The notes: generated from the letters alone by a model not told the origin. DNA of 64,000 nt from PALSA-693 sp963780345 (GCA_963780345.1 CAWABU010000001.1:310001-374000); one strand, 5' to 3'; shown: positions 53,558 through 63,223, counted from the stretch's first letter. Made by a program: numbers and translations.

Positions 53558-55214
53558 CGACCCGGTCCGGATCGTTTTCCTGGGGGGATTGGGGGAGATC
53601 GGGAGGAACTGTGCCTGCTTTGAAGTAGCCGGGCGGATCATGCTCCTCGACTGCGGGCTGATGTTTCCCGACGTCGAGATGCCCGGGATCGACCTGGTGC
53701 TGCCCGACTTCAGTTACCTCCGGGAAAATGCCGACCGGGTCGAAGGTTGCATCGTTACCCACGGACACGAGGATCACTGTGGGGGGCTGAGCTTCCTGCT
53801 TCGCGAGCTGTCATTCCCGATCTACGGGTCGGAGCTCACGCTGGGGCTGGCCCGGAGCCGTATCGAGGAGGCCGGACTGCTCGACCGGACCCGGTTCATT
53901 CCCGTGCGGGACGGAGAGCGCCGTCAGATCGGCCCGTTCGACGTGGAGTTCATCCCGGTTACCCACTCGGTGCCTCACGGGTTCGCCGTCGCCTTCCATA
54001 CCCCGAAGGGCGTCATTCTGCACTCGGGCGACTTCAAGATCGACCTGACCCCGGTGGACGGGCGCTCTACCGACCTGGCCAAGATCGGCGCCCTGGCCGA
54101 TGGGCCCGGTATCCGCCTGCTGCTGTCGGACTCGACCAACGCCGAAGAGGATGGCCACACCGACAGCGAGCGCCGGGTGGGTGCGGTACTCGAAGGACTG
54201 TTCGCCGCTCATCCCGACAAGCGGATCATCGTGGCCTGCTTCGCCAGCCACATTCACCGCGTCCAGCAGATCGCCGACGCCGGGCTCGCCAATGGGCGAA
54301 TCCTGGCCACGCTGGGCCGCTCCATGAGCAAGAACGTGGCCCTGGCCCGATCGATGGGCTTGCTGAAGATTTCCGATGAGGATCTGGTCGACATCGAGCG
54401 CATCGGGGACTACGACCCCCGCCGGGTGTGCGTGATATCCACCGGCTCCCAGGGCGAGCCCATGTCGGCGCTGGCCCTGATGGCTGCGGCCGACAACAAG
54501 TGGATCTCGGTGGGCGAAGGCGACCTGGTCGTCCTCTCGTCCCACGCCATCCCCGGCAACGAGTCCAACGTGGGGAAGGTCATCGACGGACTGAGCCGGC
54601 TGGGGGCGGAGGTTATTCACTCAGGTCTGGCCCAGGTGCACGTGAGCGGCCACGCCAAGCGGGAGGAGCTGAAGACGCTGTTGTCGCTGGCCCGGCCCGA
54701 ATGCTTCATACCCGTCCACGGCGAGTTCCGGCACCTCTCGCACCACGCCCGCCTGGCCCGGGACATGGGTGTGCCGGTCGAACGGGTGTTGCTGGCGGAG
54801 GACGGCGACGTGGTCGAGTTGACCGCCGGCGGCGTCGACTTCGTCGGCGAGGTACCGGCCGGCTATCTGTACGTGGACGGCATCGTGGGCGACGTCGGGC
54901 GGGGGGTGTTACGGGACCGGCGGGTGCTGGCCGAGGAGGGCGTCGTGGTGGTGGTGGTCACCGTGGACGCCAAATCGGGCGAGGTCCTCACCGGGCCGGA
55001 GATCATCACCCGGGGCTGGGTGTACGCACCGGAGGCCGAGGAGTTGCTCGGGGAGGCGCGCCTCGCCGTCCTGACCGCCCTGGAGGAGGCGGCCGACTCG
55101 GGGTCGTTCGACTTCGAGACGCTCCGCCGGCGGGCCCGTTCCGCCCTCGGACGGTTCGTCTCGGAGCGGACCCGGCGCCGGCCCATGATCGTCCCGGTGG
55201 TCATGGAGGTCTGA
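53550..55214 (+). CDS. rnj: Ribonuclease J
   Basis: This metallo-beta-lactamase/beta-CASP RNase has endo- and 5'-exonuclease activity. IVFLGGLGEIGRNC, the zinc motif VTHGHEDHCGGL, LHSGDFKID and beta-CASP motifs (LLLSDSTNAEEDGHT; ARPECFIPVHGEFRHL) are present. GTG 53550, eight bases before the end of dapA, puts the start at the conserved VDDPVRIVFLG. At 554 residues the length is normal. With pnp in the same window it covers much of the RNA-decay machinery. Confidence 0.95.
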   Translation: MVDDPVRIVFLGGLGEIGRNCACFEVAGRIMLLDCGLMFPDVEMPGIDLVLPDFSYLRENADRVEGCIVTHGHEDHCGGLSFLLRELSFPIYGSELTLGLARSRIEEAGLLDRTRFIPVRDGERRQIGPFDVEFIPVTHSVPHGFAVAFHTPKGVILHSGDFKIDLTPVDGRSTDLAKIGALADGPGIRLLLSDSTNAEEDGHTDSERRVGAVLEGLFAAHPDKRIIVACFASHIHRVQQIADAGLANGRILATLGRSMSKNVALARSMGLLKISDEDLVDIERIGDYDPRRVCVISTGSQGEPMSALALMAAADNKWISVGEGDLVVLSSHAIPGNESNVGKVIDGLSRLGAEVIHSGLAQVHVSGHAKREELKTLLSLARPECFIPVHGEFRHLSHHARLARDMGVPVERVLLAEDGDVVELTAGGVDFVGEVPAGYLYVDGIVGDVGRGVLRDRRVLAEEGVVVVVVTVDAKSGEVLTGPEIITRGWVYAPEAEELLGEARLAVLTALEEAADSGSFDFETLRRRARSALGRFVSERTRRRPMIVPVVMEV

Positions 55215-55281
55215 GCGCCGGAAGCAGAGGGCGGGGACCGGCGGCGGGGGCGTAGCCGGCGGCGGGAAGCTGTGGTAACGA

Positions 55282-55332
55282 AGGTTTTTGATATATTTCG
55301 CGCGCTATACGCGACTTTTATATCAGAAACCT
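55282..55332. repeat. AT-rich 51-bp palindrome upstream of ftsK
   Basis: AGGTTTTTGATATA (55282-55295) and TATATCAGAAACCT (55319-55332) are inverted with one mismatch in 14. Inside them TCGCG (55298-55302) and CGCGA (55310-55314) also pair, around CGCTATA. The block is strikingly AT-rich in this genome. No U-tract follows, so it does not look like a plain terminator for rnj. A protein-binding or recombination site is more likely. Confidence 0.65.
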
Positions 55333-55397
55333 GGCGGAGCTTGCGCCCAGGGCGGGGATGACGAGCGACCCGCCCATCGTCTTCGCTTGTGACCTGA

Positions 55398-58163
55398 GTG
55401 GCTGCTGTTAGTGTCGTTACTACTGTGGCTACTGCGACTCGTCGTTCCTCGCCGGCGCGTGGTGGGTGGGCCCGCCTCAAGCGCAAGCGGCGGGCCGGGC
55501 GGGCCAGGCGGGCCAGGCGAGGCGGGTGGTTGCCGTGGTCGCGCAAGCCCCGACCTCGAGGGAGGCAGGTCGCGGCCAAGGGCCCCCCGGATCGCGTACC
55601 CGCCGCCGCCCCCCGGTCCGGCCGGGGCGCATCGACCGGTCCGGGGCTGTCCCGCCGCCTGCTCGGCCAGCACGTCGAGGATGTCTGGGGGGTCGCGTTG
55701 GTGGTCCTGGCTGCCCTCTGCGCGCTGAGCATTTACAGCCGGCTGGCGGGGCCACTGGGCCGCCGCCTCGACCATGGCGCCGCCGATCTGCTCGGCGGGG
55801 CCCGGATATTGCTACCCGTGGCTCTGGCCTATCTGGGCTGGATCGTGATTCGCGGCCGGGAGCGCCCGCTGGCGTCTGGCGGAGGCGCGGCGGGACGGGT
55901 GCCGGCCGGGAGTGTCCGGCGCGGCACCGGCGAACGGGGTGCTGGAGCGGGCACCGGGCCAGACGACGGGCTGGCGCCGGCGCCCGGCCGGGTCGCCCTC
56001 GGCGCCGCCGTCCTTCTCATTGCCATTGCTGGTCTGGTCGACGAGATCGACGGTCCTGACCACTGGCACGGCGTCACCGCCCACCTGGGGGCCGGAGGAG
56101 GGCTCGTCGGGGCCGGCGTCGGTGTCCCGCTGCGGTCCGGGATCGGCGCAGGGGGCGCCAGCGTGGTCCTTCTGGCCCTGACCGCGCTGGCGTTGCTCGT
56201 CGCGACGGGGACCCGGGCCAGGGACGCCCTCCACGGGCTGAGGATGGGACTGATCTGCGCCGCCCGGGCGGTGGTGGGGGCCGGCCGGTGGGCGGCTGCC
56301 GCCTTTCGCCGGGCTGAACGCCGAGCGGCCTCCGCCCGGCACCCGTCGGCCGGCCGTCCGGGGCTGTACGACCGGGAGGCCGACGAAGCAGTGGGGCCGG
56401 GAGCGGGAGATGCCGAAGGCGGCCGGCTGGGCGTCGACGCGCTGGGACCGGTTGATGGGGAGGATGCCGCGGCCGGAACGGGCGCGGCCGGGGATGAGAC
56501 CAGCCGGGCGGGCGACGGAGCCGAGGCGGCGGCGCTGGCAGGGGGTGCCGCGGCCACCGCCGTAACCCGTCTGCCCGTGACCCGCAGCCGGGGATCCGGC
56601 CCGGCGGCGACGGCGGCGCCCGGCGAAGCCGATCAGCTGTCGATCGCGCTGGGACCGGCCGCCGAACCGGGCAGGTGGCGGCTGCCGCCCCTGGCGCTCC
56701 TGAAGCGGTCCAAGGCCACCGAGATCGACCGGCGCCACGTGGAGAGCCTCGGTCACACCCTCGAGGCCGCCCTGGCCGCCCACGGCGTCGAGACCCGGCT
56801 GGTAGGGATGACCGTCGGTCCAACGGTCACCCGCTACGAGCTCGAGCTCGGCCCGGGCGTGAAGGTGGCCAAGGTGACCAACCTGCAACGCGACATCGCC
56901 TACGCCATGGCGGCCGCCGACGTGCGGATCCTCGCCCCTATCCCCGGGCGCTCCGCCATCGGTGTGGAGGTGCCCAACCAGCAGCGCCAGCTCGTCGCCC
57001 TCGGCGACATCCTCACCTCGGCCGAGGCCCATGCCGCCACCCATCCCCTCGAGGTGGCCCTGGGTCGGGACATTGCCGGTCGGCCGATCCTCGAGGATCT
57101 GGCCACCATGCCGCACATCCTTATCGCCGGGGCCACCGGGGCCGGGAAGTCATCGTGCATCAATTCGCTGGTCACGTCGATTCTGCTGCGCGCCACCCCG
57201 GAACAGGTACGGCTCATCCTCGTCGACCCCAAGCGGGTGGAGCTGGGCCAGTACAACGGGCTTCCGCACCTCCTGACCGGGGTCGTCACCAATCCCAAGA
57301 AGGCCGCCAACGCCCTCTCCTGGGCCGTGCACGAGATGGAACGACGCTACGACCTGCTCGCCGAAGTCGGTGTCCGCGACATCGGCGGTTACAACGCCGC
57401 CTACGACCGGGGAGAGCTCGAGATCCCGCCGGGGCTCGGCGAGGAGCCACGCCCCTACGAACGCCTCCCCCTCATCCTGGTGGTGGTCGATGAGCTCAAC
57501 GACCTCATGATGGTGGCGGCGCGCGACGTCGAGGAGTCCATCTGCCGGATCGCCCAGATGGCCCGGGCGGTCGGCATACACCTGGTCATCGCCACCCAGC
57601 GCCCGTCGGTCGACGTCATCACCGGTGTCATCAAAGCCAATATCCCGTCGCGCCTGGCCTTCGCGGTGTCATCGCTCGCCGACAGCCGGGTCATCCTGGA
57701 TCAGCCCGGGGCCGAGCGGCTGATCGGCCAGGGCGACATGCTGCTGCTCGGGGCGTCGTCGAGCGTGGCCCGCCGCATCCAGGGCGCGTGGGTATCCGAG
57801 GACGAAGTCCGCAAGGTCGTCGCCCACTGGCGCCGCCAGTCCGAGCCCCGTTACGTCGACGGCGTCGAGGGTCGCGACGATGGTCCGGGTGGATCGGACG
57901 CGGGCGGGGACGAGGATGACGACGAGCTGCTCGAGCAGGCCAAGGAGCTGGTCGTTCGTTCCCAGCTGGGGTCGACCTCCATGCTGCAGCGCAAGCTCCG
58001 CGTCGGGTTCGCCCGCGCCGGGCGGCTCATGGACCTGCTCGAGCGGCGCGGCATCGTCGGACCCTCAGAGGGATCGAAGGCCCGGACCGTGCTCATGACC
58101 GTCGAGGAGTATGAGAGCGACGGCGCGGCCGGATTCGAGACCCAACCGGGCGCACCCGGCTGA
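55398..58163 (+). CDS. ftsK: DNA translocase FtsK
   Basis: FtsK pumps DNA at the division septum. The 921-residue protein has a basic N terminus and about four or five membrane helices (residues of about 95-290, for example WGVALVVLAALCALSIYS). A linker follows, then the motor with GATGAGKSSCINSLVTSILL (Walker A), LILVVVDELNDLMM (Walker B) and ATQRPSVDVITGVIKANIPS. The C-terminal gamma winged helix is STSMLQRKLRVGFARAGRLM. The start is not certain because the first 90 residues are low-complexity; GTG 55398 is the first in frame. Confidence 0.95.
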   Translation: MAAVSVVTTVATATRRSSPARGGWARLKRKRRAGRARRARRGGWLPWSRKPRPRGRQVAAKGPPDRVPAAAPRSGRGASTGPGLSRRLLGQHVEDVWGVALVVLAALCALSIYSRLAGPLGRRLDHGAADLLGGARILLPVALAYLGWIVIRGRERPLASGGGAAGRVPAGSVRRGTGERGAGAGTGPDDGLAPAPGRVALGAAVLLIAIAGLVDEIDGPDHWHGVTAHLGAGGGLVGAGVGVPLRSGIGAGGASVVLLALTALALLVATGTRARDALHGLRMGLICAARAVVGAGRWAAAAFRRAERRAASARHPSAGRPGLYDREADEAVGPGAGDAEGGRLGVDALGPVDGEDAAAGTGAAGDETSRAGDGAEAAALAGGAAATAVTRLPVTRSRGSGPAATAAPGEADQLSIALGPAAEPGRWRLPPLALLKRSKATEIDRRHVESLGHTLEAALAAHGVETRLVGMTVGPTVTRYELELGPGVKVAKVTNLQRDIAYAMAAADVRILAPIPGRSAIGVEVPNQQRQLVALGDILTSAEAHAATHPLEVALGRDIAGRPILEDLATMPHILIAGATGAGKSSCINSLVTSILLRATPEQVRLILVDPKRVELGQYNGLPHLLTGVVTNPKKAANALSWAVHEMERRYDLLAEVGVRDIGGYNAAYDRGELEIPPGLGEEPRPYERLPLILVVVDELNDLMMVAARDVEESICRIAQMARAVGIHLVIATQRPSVDVITGVIKANIPSRLAFAVSSLADSRVILDQPGAERLIGQGDMLLLGASSSVARRIQGAWVSEDEVRKVVAHWRRQSEPRYVDGVEGRDDGPGGSDAGGDEDDDELLEQAKELVVRSQLGSTSMLQRKLRVGFARAGRLMDLLERRGIVGPSEGSKARTVLMTVEEYESDGAAGFETQPGAPG

Positions 58164-58239
58164 CCGCCGCCGCGGCCCGCCGCCAGAGGCCGCCCGAACC
58201 CGGCCCTGCCGGTCCGTGACGGCCGCTACCGTCAGTCCG

Positions 58240-59100
58240 ATGCGAGCGCGTGCCCCCGCCTCCTCGGCCAACCTGGGCCCGGGCTTCGACGCCCTGGCCG
58301 TCGCTCTCCAGTGCTATGTCGAAGTGTCGGTAACGCCGGCCAGCCGACTCGAGGTGCACGCCACCGGCTGTGGCGCCGACTTGCCGGCCGACGGCTCCCA
58401 TCTGGCGGTCCGGACCGCTGCGGACGTGGTCGGCCACGATCGGTTGCGGATCGACGTCCACTCGGACATCCCGGTCGGGCGGGGCCTGGGCTCATCGGCG
58501 GCCCTGGCGGTGGCGGCGGCAGCGGCGGCCGGCGCGGCCGACCCGTTCAGGTACGGGGTCGCCACCGACGGCCATCCAGAGAACGCCGCCGCGGCCGCGT
58601 TCGGAGGCCTGGTCGTCGCCGCCACGGTCGCAGGCCGGGCGGTGTATCGCCGGCTGTCGCTCGATCCGGATCTTCGATTCGTGGCCGTGATCCCGACCCG
58701 GCAGCTCTCCACCCCTGCCGCCCGGGCGATGTTGCCAGCCACGGTGCCGCACGCGGATGCCGTCTTTAACCTCGGCCGCATGGGACTGTTGATCGCCGGT
58801 CTGGCGGACCACTCCCTTCTCCTGCCAGAAGCCGGTGAGGATCGCTTGCACCAGGAGTCGCGCTCGGCGGTCTTTCCCGAAGCGGCGTCCATCCTGGCCG
58901 GGCTCCGGGCCGGCGGAGCCTCGATGTCCTGCTGGTCAGGGGCCGGGCCCACCATCCTCGCGGTGTGTTCGGCCGACGCCGCGGCGGGTGTGGCCCGGGC
59001 CGGCGAGCGGCTCCTCGACGCCCTCCGGTTGCCGGGCGAGGTCCGCCTGCTCGACGCCGACCTCGGGGGCGTCACCGTTTCCGGGTCCCCGGCTAAGTAG
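58240..59100 (+). CDS. thrB: Homoserine kinase
   Basis: ThrB phosphorylates homoserine for threonine synthesis. The GHMP-kinase fold shows RAPASSANLGPGFDALAVAL at the N terminus, the ATP loop IPVGRGLGSSAALAVAAAAA and the C-terminal ASMSCWSGAGPTILAV. ATG 58240 is chosen at the conserved start, with TACCGT seven bases upstream. In-frame GTG 58216 would add eight residues. At 286 residues it is a little short but complete. Confidence 0.93.
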   Translation: MRARAPASSANLGPGFDALAVALQCYVEVSVTPASRLEVHATGCGADLPADGSHLAVRTAADVVGHDRLRIDVHSDIPVGRGLGSSAALAVAAAAAAGAADPFRYGVATDGHPENAAAAAFGGLVVAATVAGRAVYRRLSLDPDLRFVAVIPTRQLSTPAARAMLPATVPHADAVFNLGRMGLLIAGLADHSLLLPEAGEDRLHQESRSAVFPEAASILAGLRAGGASMSCWSGAGPTILAVCSADAAAGVARAGERLLDALRLPGEVRLLDADLGGVTVSGSPAK

Positions 59101-59139
59101 CGTGGCGGTGTCCCATCCCTGACAGAGGAGGAACGGGCA

Positions 59140-59292
59140 TTGGCTACCTACGAAGGCTATTGCGTGAAATGCAAGGAAAAACGCCAGTTTGAGGGAGAAG
59201 AAGTCACCCTGGCCAACGGGCGCCCGGCCGCGCAGGGTACCTGCCCGGTCTGCGGTACCAAGATGAACCGGATGCTCGCCAGCAAGAAGTAG
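59140..59292 (+). CDS. Small DUF5679-type zinc-ribbon protein
   Basis: This 50-residue protein begins MATYEGYCVKCKEKRQFEGE and has a second Cys pair in GTCPVCGTKM, forming a four-Cys zinc ribbon. It ends NRMLASKK. The TTG start is supported by GAGGAGGAACGGGCA directly upstream, one of the best ribosome sites in the region. Similar small proteins occur widely in actinobacteria and Chloroflexi; their function is unknown. It lies between thrB and rimO. Confidence 0.85.
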   Translation: MATYEGYCVKCKEKRQFEGEEVTLANGRPAAQGTCPVCGTKMNRMLASKK

Positions 59293-59363
59293 AGCCCGAC
59301 AGAAGCCCCGCCGTCTCCGGTGCCAGGGAGGGACACCCCGGTGCCAGGGGACGGGATCCCCAG

Positions 59364-59369
59364 TAGGCT
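59364..59369 (+). promoter_or_regulatory. Probable -10 element of rimO
   Basis: TAGGCT is seven bases before ATG 59377, with no Shine-Dalgarno between. Confidence 0.5.
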
Positions 59370-59376
59370 CCCCCGG

Positions 59377-60645
59377 ATGCGGTACTGGCTGGAGACGCTC
59401 GGCTGTCCGAAGAACCAGGTGGACTCCGAGAAACTGGCCGGGACCCTGCACGCGGAGGGCTACGCCCCGGCCGCTCGACCGGACGCGGCGGATCTGGTCG
59501 TCGTCAACACGTGTGCGTTTATCGAAGCGGCCCGCCAGGAGTCGATCGAGACCATCCTGACGCTGGCCGACGCCCGCCGGCCAGGCGCCCGGCTGGTGGT
59601 CACCGGATGTCTGGCGGAACGCTACGGCGAAGATCTGGCCGAGGCGCTCCCGGAGGTCGATCTGGTGGCCGGCTTCGGCGTGCCCGTGAGCCTGACGGCC
59701 CGGCCCGACCGACCGTCGGCGCCGGTCCCGTCCTTCGATCTGCTCAACCTGCCCCGGCCGGCCCCGTCGGCACCCTGGGCGTACGTCAAGGTGGCCGAGG
59801 GTTGTGACAGGAAATGCGGATTCTGTGCGATCCCGTCATTTCGCGGTCGGCAACGATCGCGGGCGCTCCCGGACATCCTGGCCGAAGTCGAGTCGCTGCC
59901 AGTCGAGGAGGTCGTACTGGTCGCCCAGGACCTGGCCTCCTACGGGCGGGATCTGGGCGCCCGGCGCCCTGGTCAATCCGCTCCCATCCAACAACTGATA
60001 CGGGCGGTCGCAGATCGGGTAACCAGGACCCGTCTGCTCTATCTGTATCCATCCGAGCTGTCCGATGGTCTGATCGACATCATGGGTGCCATCGGCTGCC
60101 CCTACTTCGATCTGTCCCTCCAGCACGTGTCGCCTCTGCTGCTGCGGCGGATGCGCCGCTGGGGGGATGGCGATCGCTTCCTCGACCGCATCGAGGGCAT
60201 TCGAGGCCGGTACCCCGATGCCGCTCTGCGCTCATCGTTCATCCTCGGTTACCCCGGTGAGACCGAGGACGATCACGACCAGCTCCTGGCCTTCCTCGCC
60301 GCCGCCGACCTGGATTGGGCCGGGTTCTTCGCCTTTTCGCCCGAAGACGGGACCTACGCGGCCGGGCTCCCGGACCGGGTCCCGGCCGCCCTCGCCCTCG
60401 AGCGTCTCGCCGAATGCAGCGAGGTGCAGGACGCCATCACGGCACGCCGGCGCCGGGCCCTGGTGGGTCGGACCGTGCGGGTGCTGGTGGATGAGCCGGG
60501 TGTGGGCCGCAGCCACATGGAGGCGCCGGAAATCGACGGGGTGATCCGGCTTCCGGGTACGGTCCCGGTTGGCAGCTGGGTCGACGTGTCGGTGACGGGA
60601 GCTGAGGGCCCAGACCTCGACGGCCAGATCCTCGCTGGGCGGTGA
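59377..60645 (+). CDS. rimO: Ribosomal protein S12 methylthiotransferase RimO
   Basis: RimO is a radical-SAM enzyme that adds a methylthio group to an Asp of S12. The N-terminal cluster domain begins YWLETLGCPKNQVDSEKLAG. The radical-SAM motif is CDRKCGFCAIPSFRG. LLYLYPSELSDGLIDIM and a C-terminal TRAM domain follow. ATG 59377 matches the conserved start; an in-frame upstream start would add 19 unrelated residues. At 422 residues the length is normal. Confidence 0.94.
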   Translation: MRYWLETLGCPKNQVDSEKLAGTLHAEGYAPAARPDAADLVVVNTCAFIEAARQESIETILTLADARRPGARLVVTGCLAERYGEDLAEALPEVDLVAGFGVPVSLTARPDRPSAPVPSFDLLNLPRPAPSAPWAYVKVAEGCDRKCGFCAIPSFRGRQRSRALPDILAEVESLPVEEVVLVAQDLASYGRDLGARRPGQSAPIQQLIRAVADRVTRTRLLYLYPSELSDGLIDIMGAIGCPYFDLSLQHVSPLLLRRMRRWGDGDRFLDRIEGIRGRYPDAALRSSFILGYPGETEDDHDQLLAFLAAADLDWAGFFAFSPEDGTYAAGLPDRVPAALALERLAECSEVQDAITARRRRALVGRTVRVLVDEPGVGRSHMEAPEIDGVIRLPGTVPVGSWVDVSVTGAEGPDLDGQILAGR

Positions 60646-60650
60646 GCTGA

Positions 60651-61229
60651 GTGGCGGCCAAGGTTCAGGGGAAATTCGAGCCGTCGGCGCGCATCACGCC
60701 GGCCAATGCCATCACCACCGTGCGGCTGCTCGCCACCCCGCCGGTCCTGGTGCTCATCGTGCACCTGGGAGTTTCCTGGGGGGCGGCGCTGGCGTGGGGG
60801 GCGGTGGCGAGCACGGATTTCCTGGATGGGTGGGTCGCCCGCCGCCAGGGCGCCACCACGTCCGGCGCCTTCCTGGACCCGCTCGCCGACAAGGTGCTGG
60901 TCCTCGGCGCCCTCGGCGCGCTGGCGGCCACCGGGCTGGCCTCCTGGGTACCGGTGGTCATCATCGCCGGGCGGGAGGTCACCATCAGCGTCTACCGGTC
61001 GATCGTGGGGCGGAACGGGATTTCGGTGCCGGCCCGGCCGCTGGCCAAATGCAAGACCGCAGCCCAGGATCTGGCCGTGGCGTTGATCCTGCTGCCACCG
61101 ACCGGCCTGGACCATCCCGGCATCGGCCAGGCCCTGCTCTGGGTATCGGCCGTCCTGGCGGTGATCAGCGGCGCCCAGTACCTGATCGACAGCCGGCACC
61201 CGGCGCTCGGTGATCTACCTCCGGCCTGA
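60651..61229 (+). CDS. pgsA: CDP-diacylglycerol-glycerol-3-phosphate 3-phosphatidyltransferase
   Basis: PgsA makes phosphatidylglycerol phosphate. The CDP-alcohol phosphotransferase motif is STDFLDGWVARRQGATTSGA followed by FLDPLADK. Four or five membrane segments occupy its 192 residues. It starts five bases after rimO, and cinA follows 141 bases later, a usual actinobacterial order. Related CDP-alcohol transferases cannot be fully excluded. Confidence 0.92.
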   Translation: MAAKVQGKFEPSARITPANAITTVRLLATPPVLVLIVHLGVSWGAALAWGAVASTDFLDGWVARRQGATTSGAFLDPLADKVLVLGALGALAATGLASWVPVVIIAGREVTISVYRSIVGRNGISVPARPLAKCKTAAQDLAVALILLPPTGLDHPGIGQALLWVSAVLAVISGAQYLIDSRHPALGDLPPA

Positions 61230-61370
61230 GGGCCCGTAGACTCCCGACCCGTGCTCATGTCATTTTCCGCCCGCAGGCCGTTTGTCGGGTGCCAGCCATT
61301 CGTCATCTGCCAGCGAGCGCGCCCGCTCGGGCTTCTCGGCTCGCCGCGCTGAGAGCGGACGGTTCGGGGA

Positions 61371-62624
61371 ATGCGCTGCGAGGTTCTGGCCATCGGCACG
61401 GAGCTGCTGCTCGGCCAGGTGGTCGACACCAACTCGGCCTGGATCGGCGAGCAGCTGGCCCTCGCCGGGATCGACTCGTACCTGCAGGTAAAGGTCGGGG
61501 ACAACCTCGAGCGGATCGTCACGGCCATCCGGCAGGCGCTGGCCCGGAGCGACGCCGTCATCTGCTGCGGCGGGCTGGGTCCCACCCAGGACGACATCAC
61601 CCGGGAGGCCATCGCGGCGGTGCTGGGGGTGCCCCTCGACCTCGACCCGGAGATCGCCAGCCGGATCGAGCAGATGTTCGCCCGCCGGGGCCGCTCCATG
61701 GCGCGCAACAACCTGCGTCAGGCCGAGGTTCCCCGCGGCGCAGAGGTCATCCCGCAGGTCCAGGGCACGGCGCCAGGGCTCATCTGCCGGCTCGGGGATC
61801 GCAGCATCTATGCCGTTCCCGGCGTTCCCCGCGAGATGCGGGAGATGGTCCAGCGAGCGGTCATTCCGGACCTGGTAGCCCGGGCCGGTGAGACGGCCAC
61901 CATCCGCAGCCGCACCCTGCGAACGTGGGGGCTGTCGGAATCCGGCGTCGCGGAACTGCTGGCCGGACGACTCTCCGCCCTCGACTCGGCCGTCAACGGT
62001 CCCACCATCGCCTTCCTGGCCAGCGGGATCGAGGGCATCAAGGTCCGGGTCACGGCGAAGGCGGCGACCGGCGCGGAAGCCGACGCCATCCTCGACAAGG
62101 AGGAGCAGGCCATCCGGGACCTGCTGGGCCCGGCCGTCTTCGGCGTTGACGACGTGGGCATGGAGGGTGCGGTTGGGGAGTTGCTGCTGGCGGCCGGCCT
62201 CACCCTCGGGCTCGCCGAGTCCCTGACCGGCGGGCTGGTGGGCAGCCGGGTCAGCAACGTCCCCGGTTCGTCGGAGTGGTTTCGAGGATCGATCGTCGCC
62301 TACGCCAGTGACATCAAGCGGAAGCTGCTCGGCGTCGGCGATGGCCCGGTGGTCAGCGAGGCCTCGGCCCGGGAGATGGCGACGGGCGCCGCGGCCGCCC
62401 TCGGCGCCGATGTCGGGCTGGCGCTGACCGGGGTCGCCGGGCCGACCGAACAGGAAGGTCAGCCGGTCGGAACCGTCTGGGTGGGGTTGGCGATCGACGG
62501 CACTTCACACGCCCAACAGCTCGCCATGTTCGCCGGCGGCGACCGGGATCAGATCCGCCAGATGTCCACCATCTCCGCACTCGATCTCCTGCGGCGCCGG
62601 CTGCTGGAGCGCGGGGGGGCTTGA
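61371..62624 (+). CDS. cinA: CinA family protein (competence/damage-inducible; nicotinamide-nucleotide amidase)
   Basis: The 417-residue protein has an N-terminal MoaB/MogA-like domain (CEVLAIGTELLLGQVVDTNS; ICCGGLGPTQDDITREAIAA). The C-terminal CinA domain has GLTLGLAESLTGGLVGSRVS and LALTGVAGPTEQEG, which in characterised members deamidates nicotinamide mononucleotide. ATG 61371 lies at the conserved start. The thpR gene begins in its stop codon (TTGA overlap), so they are coupled. Confidence 0.93.
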   Translation: MRCEVLAIGTELLLGQVVDTNSAWIGEQLALAGIDSYLQVKVGDNLERIVTAIRQALARSDAVICCGGLGPTQDDITREAIAAVLGVPLDLDPEIASRIEQMFARRGRSMARNNLRQAEVPRGAEVIPQVQGTAPGLICRLGDRSIYAVPGVPREMREMVQRAVIPDLVARAGETATIRSRTLRTWGLSESGVAELLAGRLSALDSAVNGPTIAFLASGIEGIKVRVTAKAATGAEADAILDKEEQAIRDLLGPAVFGVDDVGMEGAVGELLLAAGLTLGLAESLTGGLVGSRVSNVPGSSEWFRGSIVAYASDIKRKLLGVGDGPVVSEASAREMATGAAAALGADVGLALTGVAGPTEQEGQPVGTVWVGLAIDGTSHAQQLAMFAGGDRDQIRQMSTISALDLLRRRLLERGGA

Positions 62625-63142
62625 ACCGACTCTTCGTGGCCGTCTGGCCGCCGGCCCCACTGATCGAGCAGCTGCGCCTGATGGACCGCCCGGCCCGGCC
62701 CGGCCTGCGCTGGACAACCGAGGACCAGTGGCACGTGACGCTGCGCTTTCTCGGCGAGCTGACGACCCCGGAGGAGGAGGCACTTCGCGGCGGCCTGGCC
62801 GGGGTCGCGGCGGCGACGTTTGCCCCGGAAGCGACCGCCGGTCCCCTTCCCCGCCCGCTCGGGCCGGTATGGGTTCTCCCGGTGGCCGGGCTCGACCATC
62901 TCGCCGGGACGGTCGGCGCCGCGACCAGCGACGTGGGACAGCCCCCCTCGCATCGGAGCTACCGGGGGCACCTGACCCTGGCCCGGGCCCGACACCGCAG
63001 TCTGTTTCGGGGTCTGCCGCAAACCGACGTGGCCGGCGCATGGGCCGTCACCGAAATGACGCTCGTCCGCAGTCACCTCGGCTCCCAGGGAGCCCGCTAC
63101 GACATCGTCGGCAGGTGGCCGCTGCTGGAGCCGCGGGGCTGA
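62621..63142 (+). CDS. thpR: RNA 2',3'-cyclic phosphodiesterase
   Basis: This 2H phosphoesterase has 173 residues. The two catalytic motifs are HVTLRFLGEL and HLTLARARH, with RLFVAVWPP at the N terminus. It acts on 2',3'-cyclic phosphate RNA ends. The biological role is little known. TTG 62621 overlaps the cinA stop. Confidence 0.92.
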   Translation: MNRLFVAVWPPAPLIEQLRLMDRPARPGLRWTTEDQWHVTLRFLGELTTPEEEALRGGLAGVAAATFAPEATAGPLPRPLGPVWVLPVAGLDHLAGTVGAATSDVGQPPSHRSYRGHLTLARARHRSLFRGLPQTDVAGAWAVTEMTLVRSHLGSQGARYDIVGRWPLLEPRG

Positions 63143-63223
63143 GAGCCGGAGTACCGCCCGGCCAGGCGGTCACCGACCTCGGTGATGGGCGGGGTGCGTT
63201 GTCGAGTTACCGGTCGGCCCCAC

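Noticed and set aside
55282..55332. Interpretation of the palindrome near ftsK as the dif site
   Set aside because: The two-arm, 6-base-spacer layout and the TTATGT-like arm of known dif sites are not seen. Closeness to ftsK alone is not evidence.
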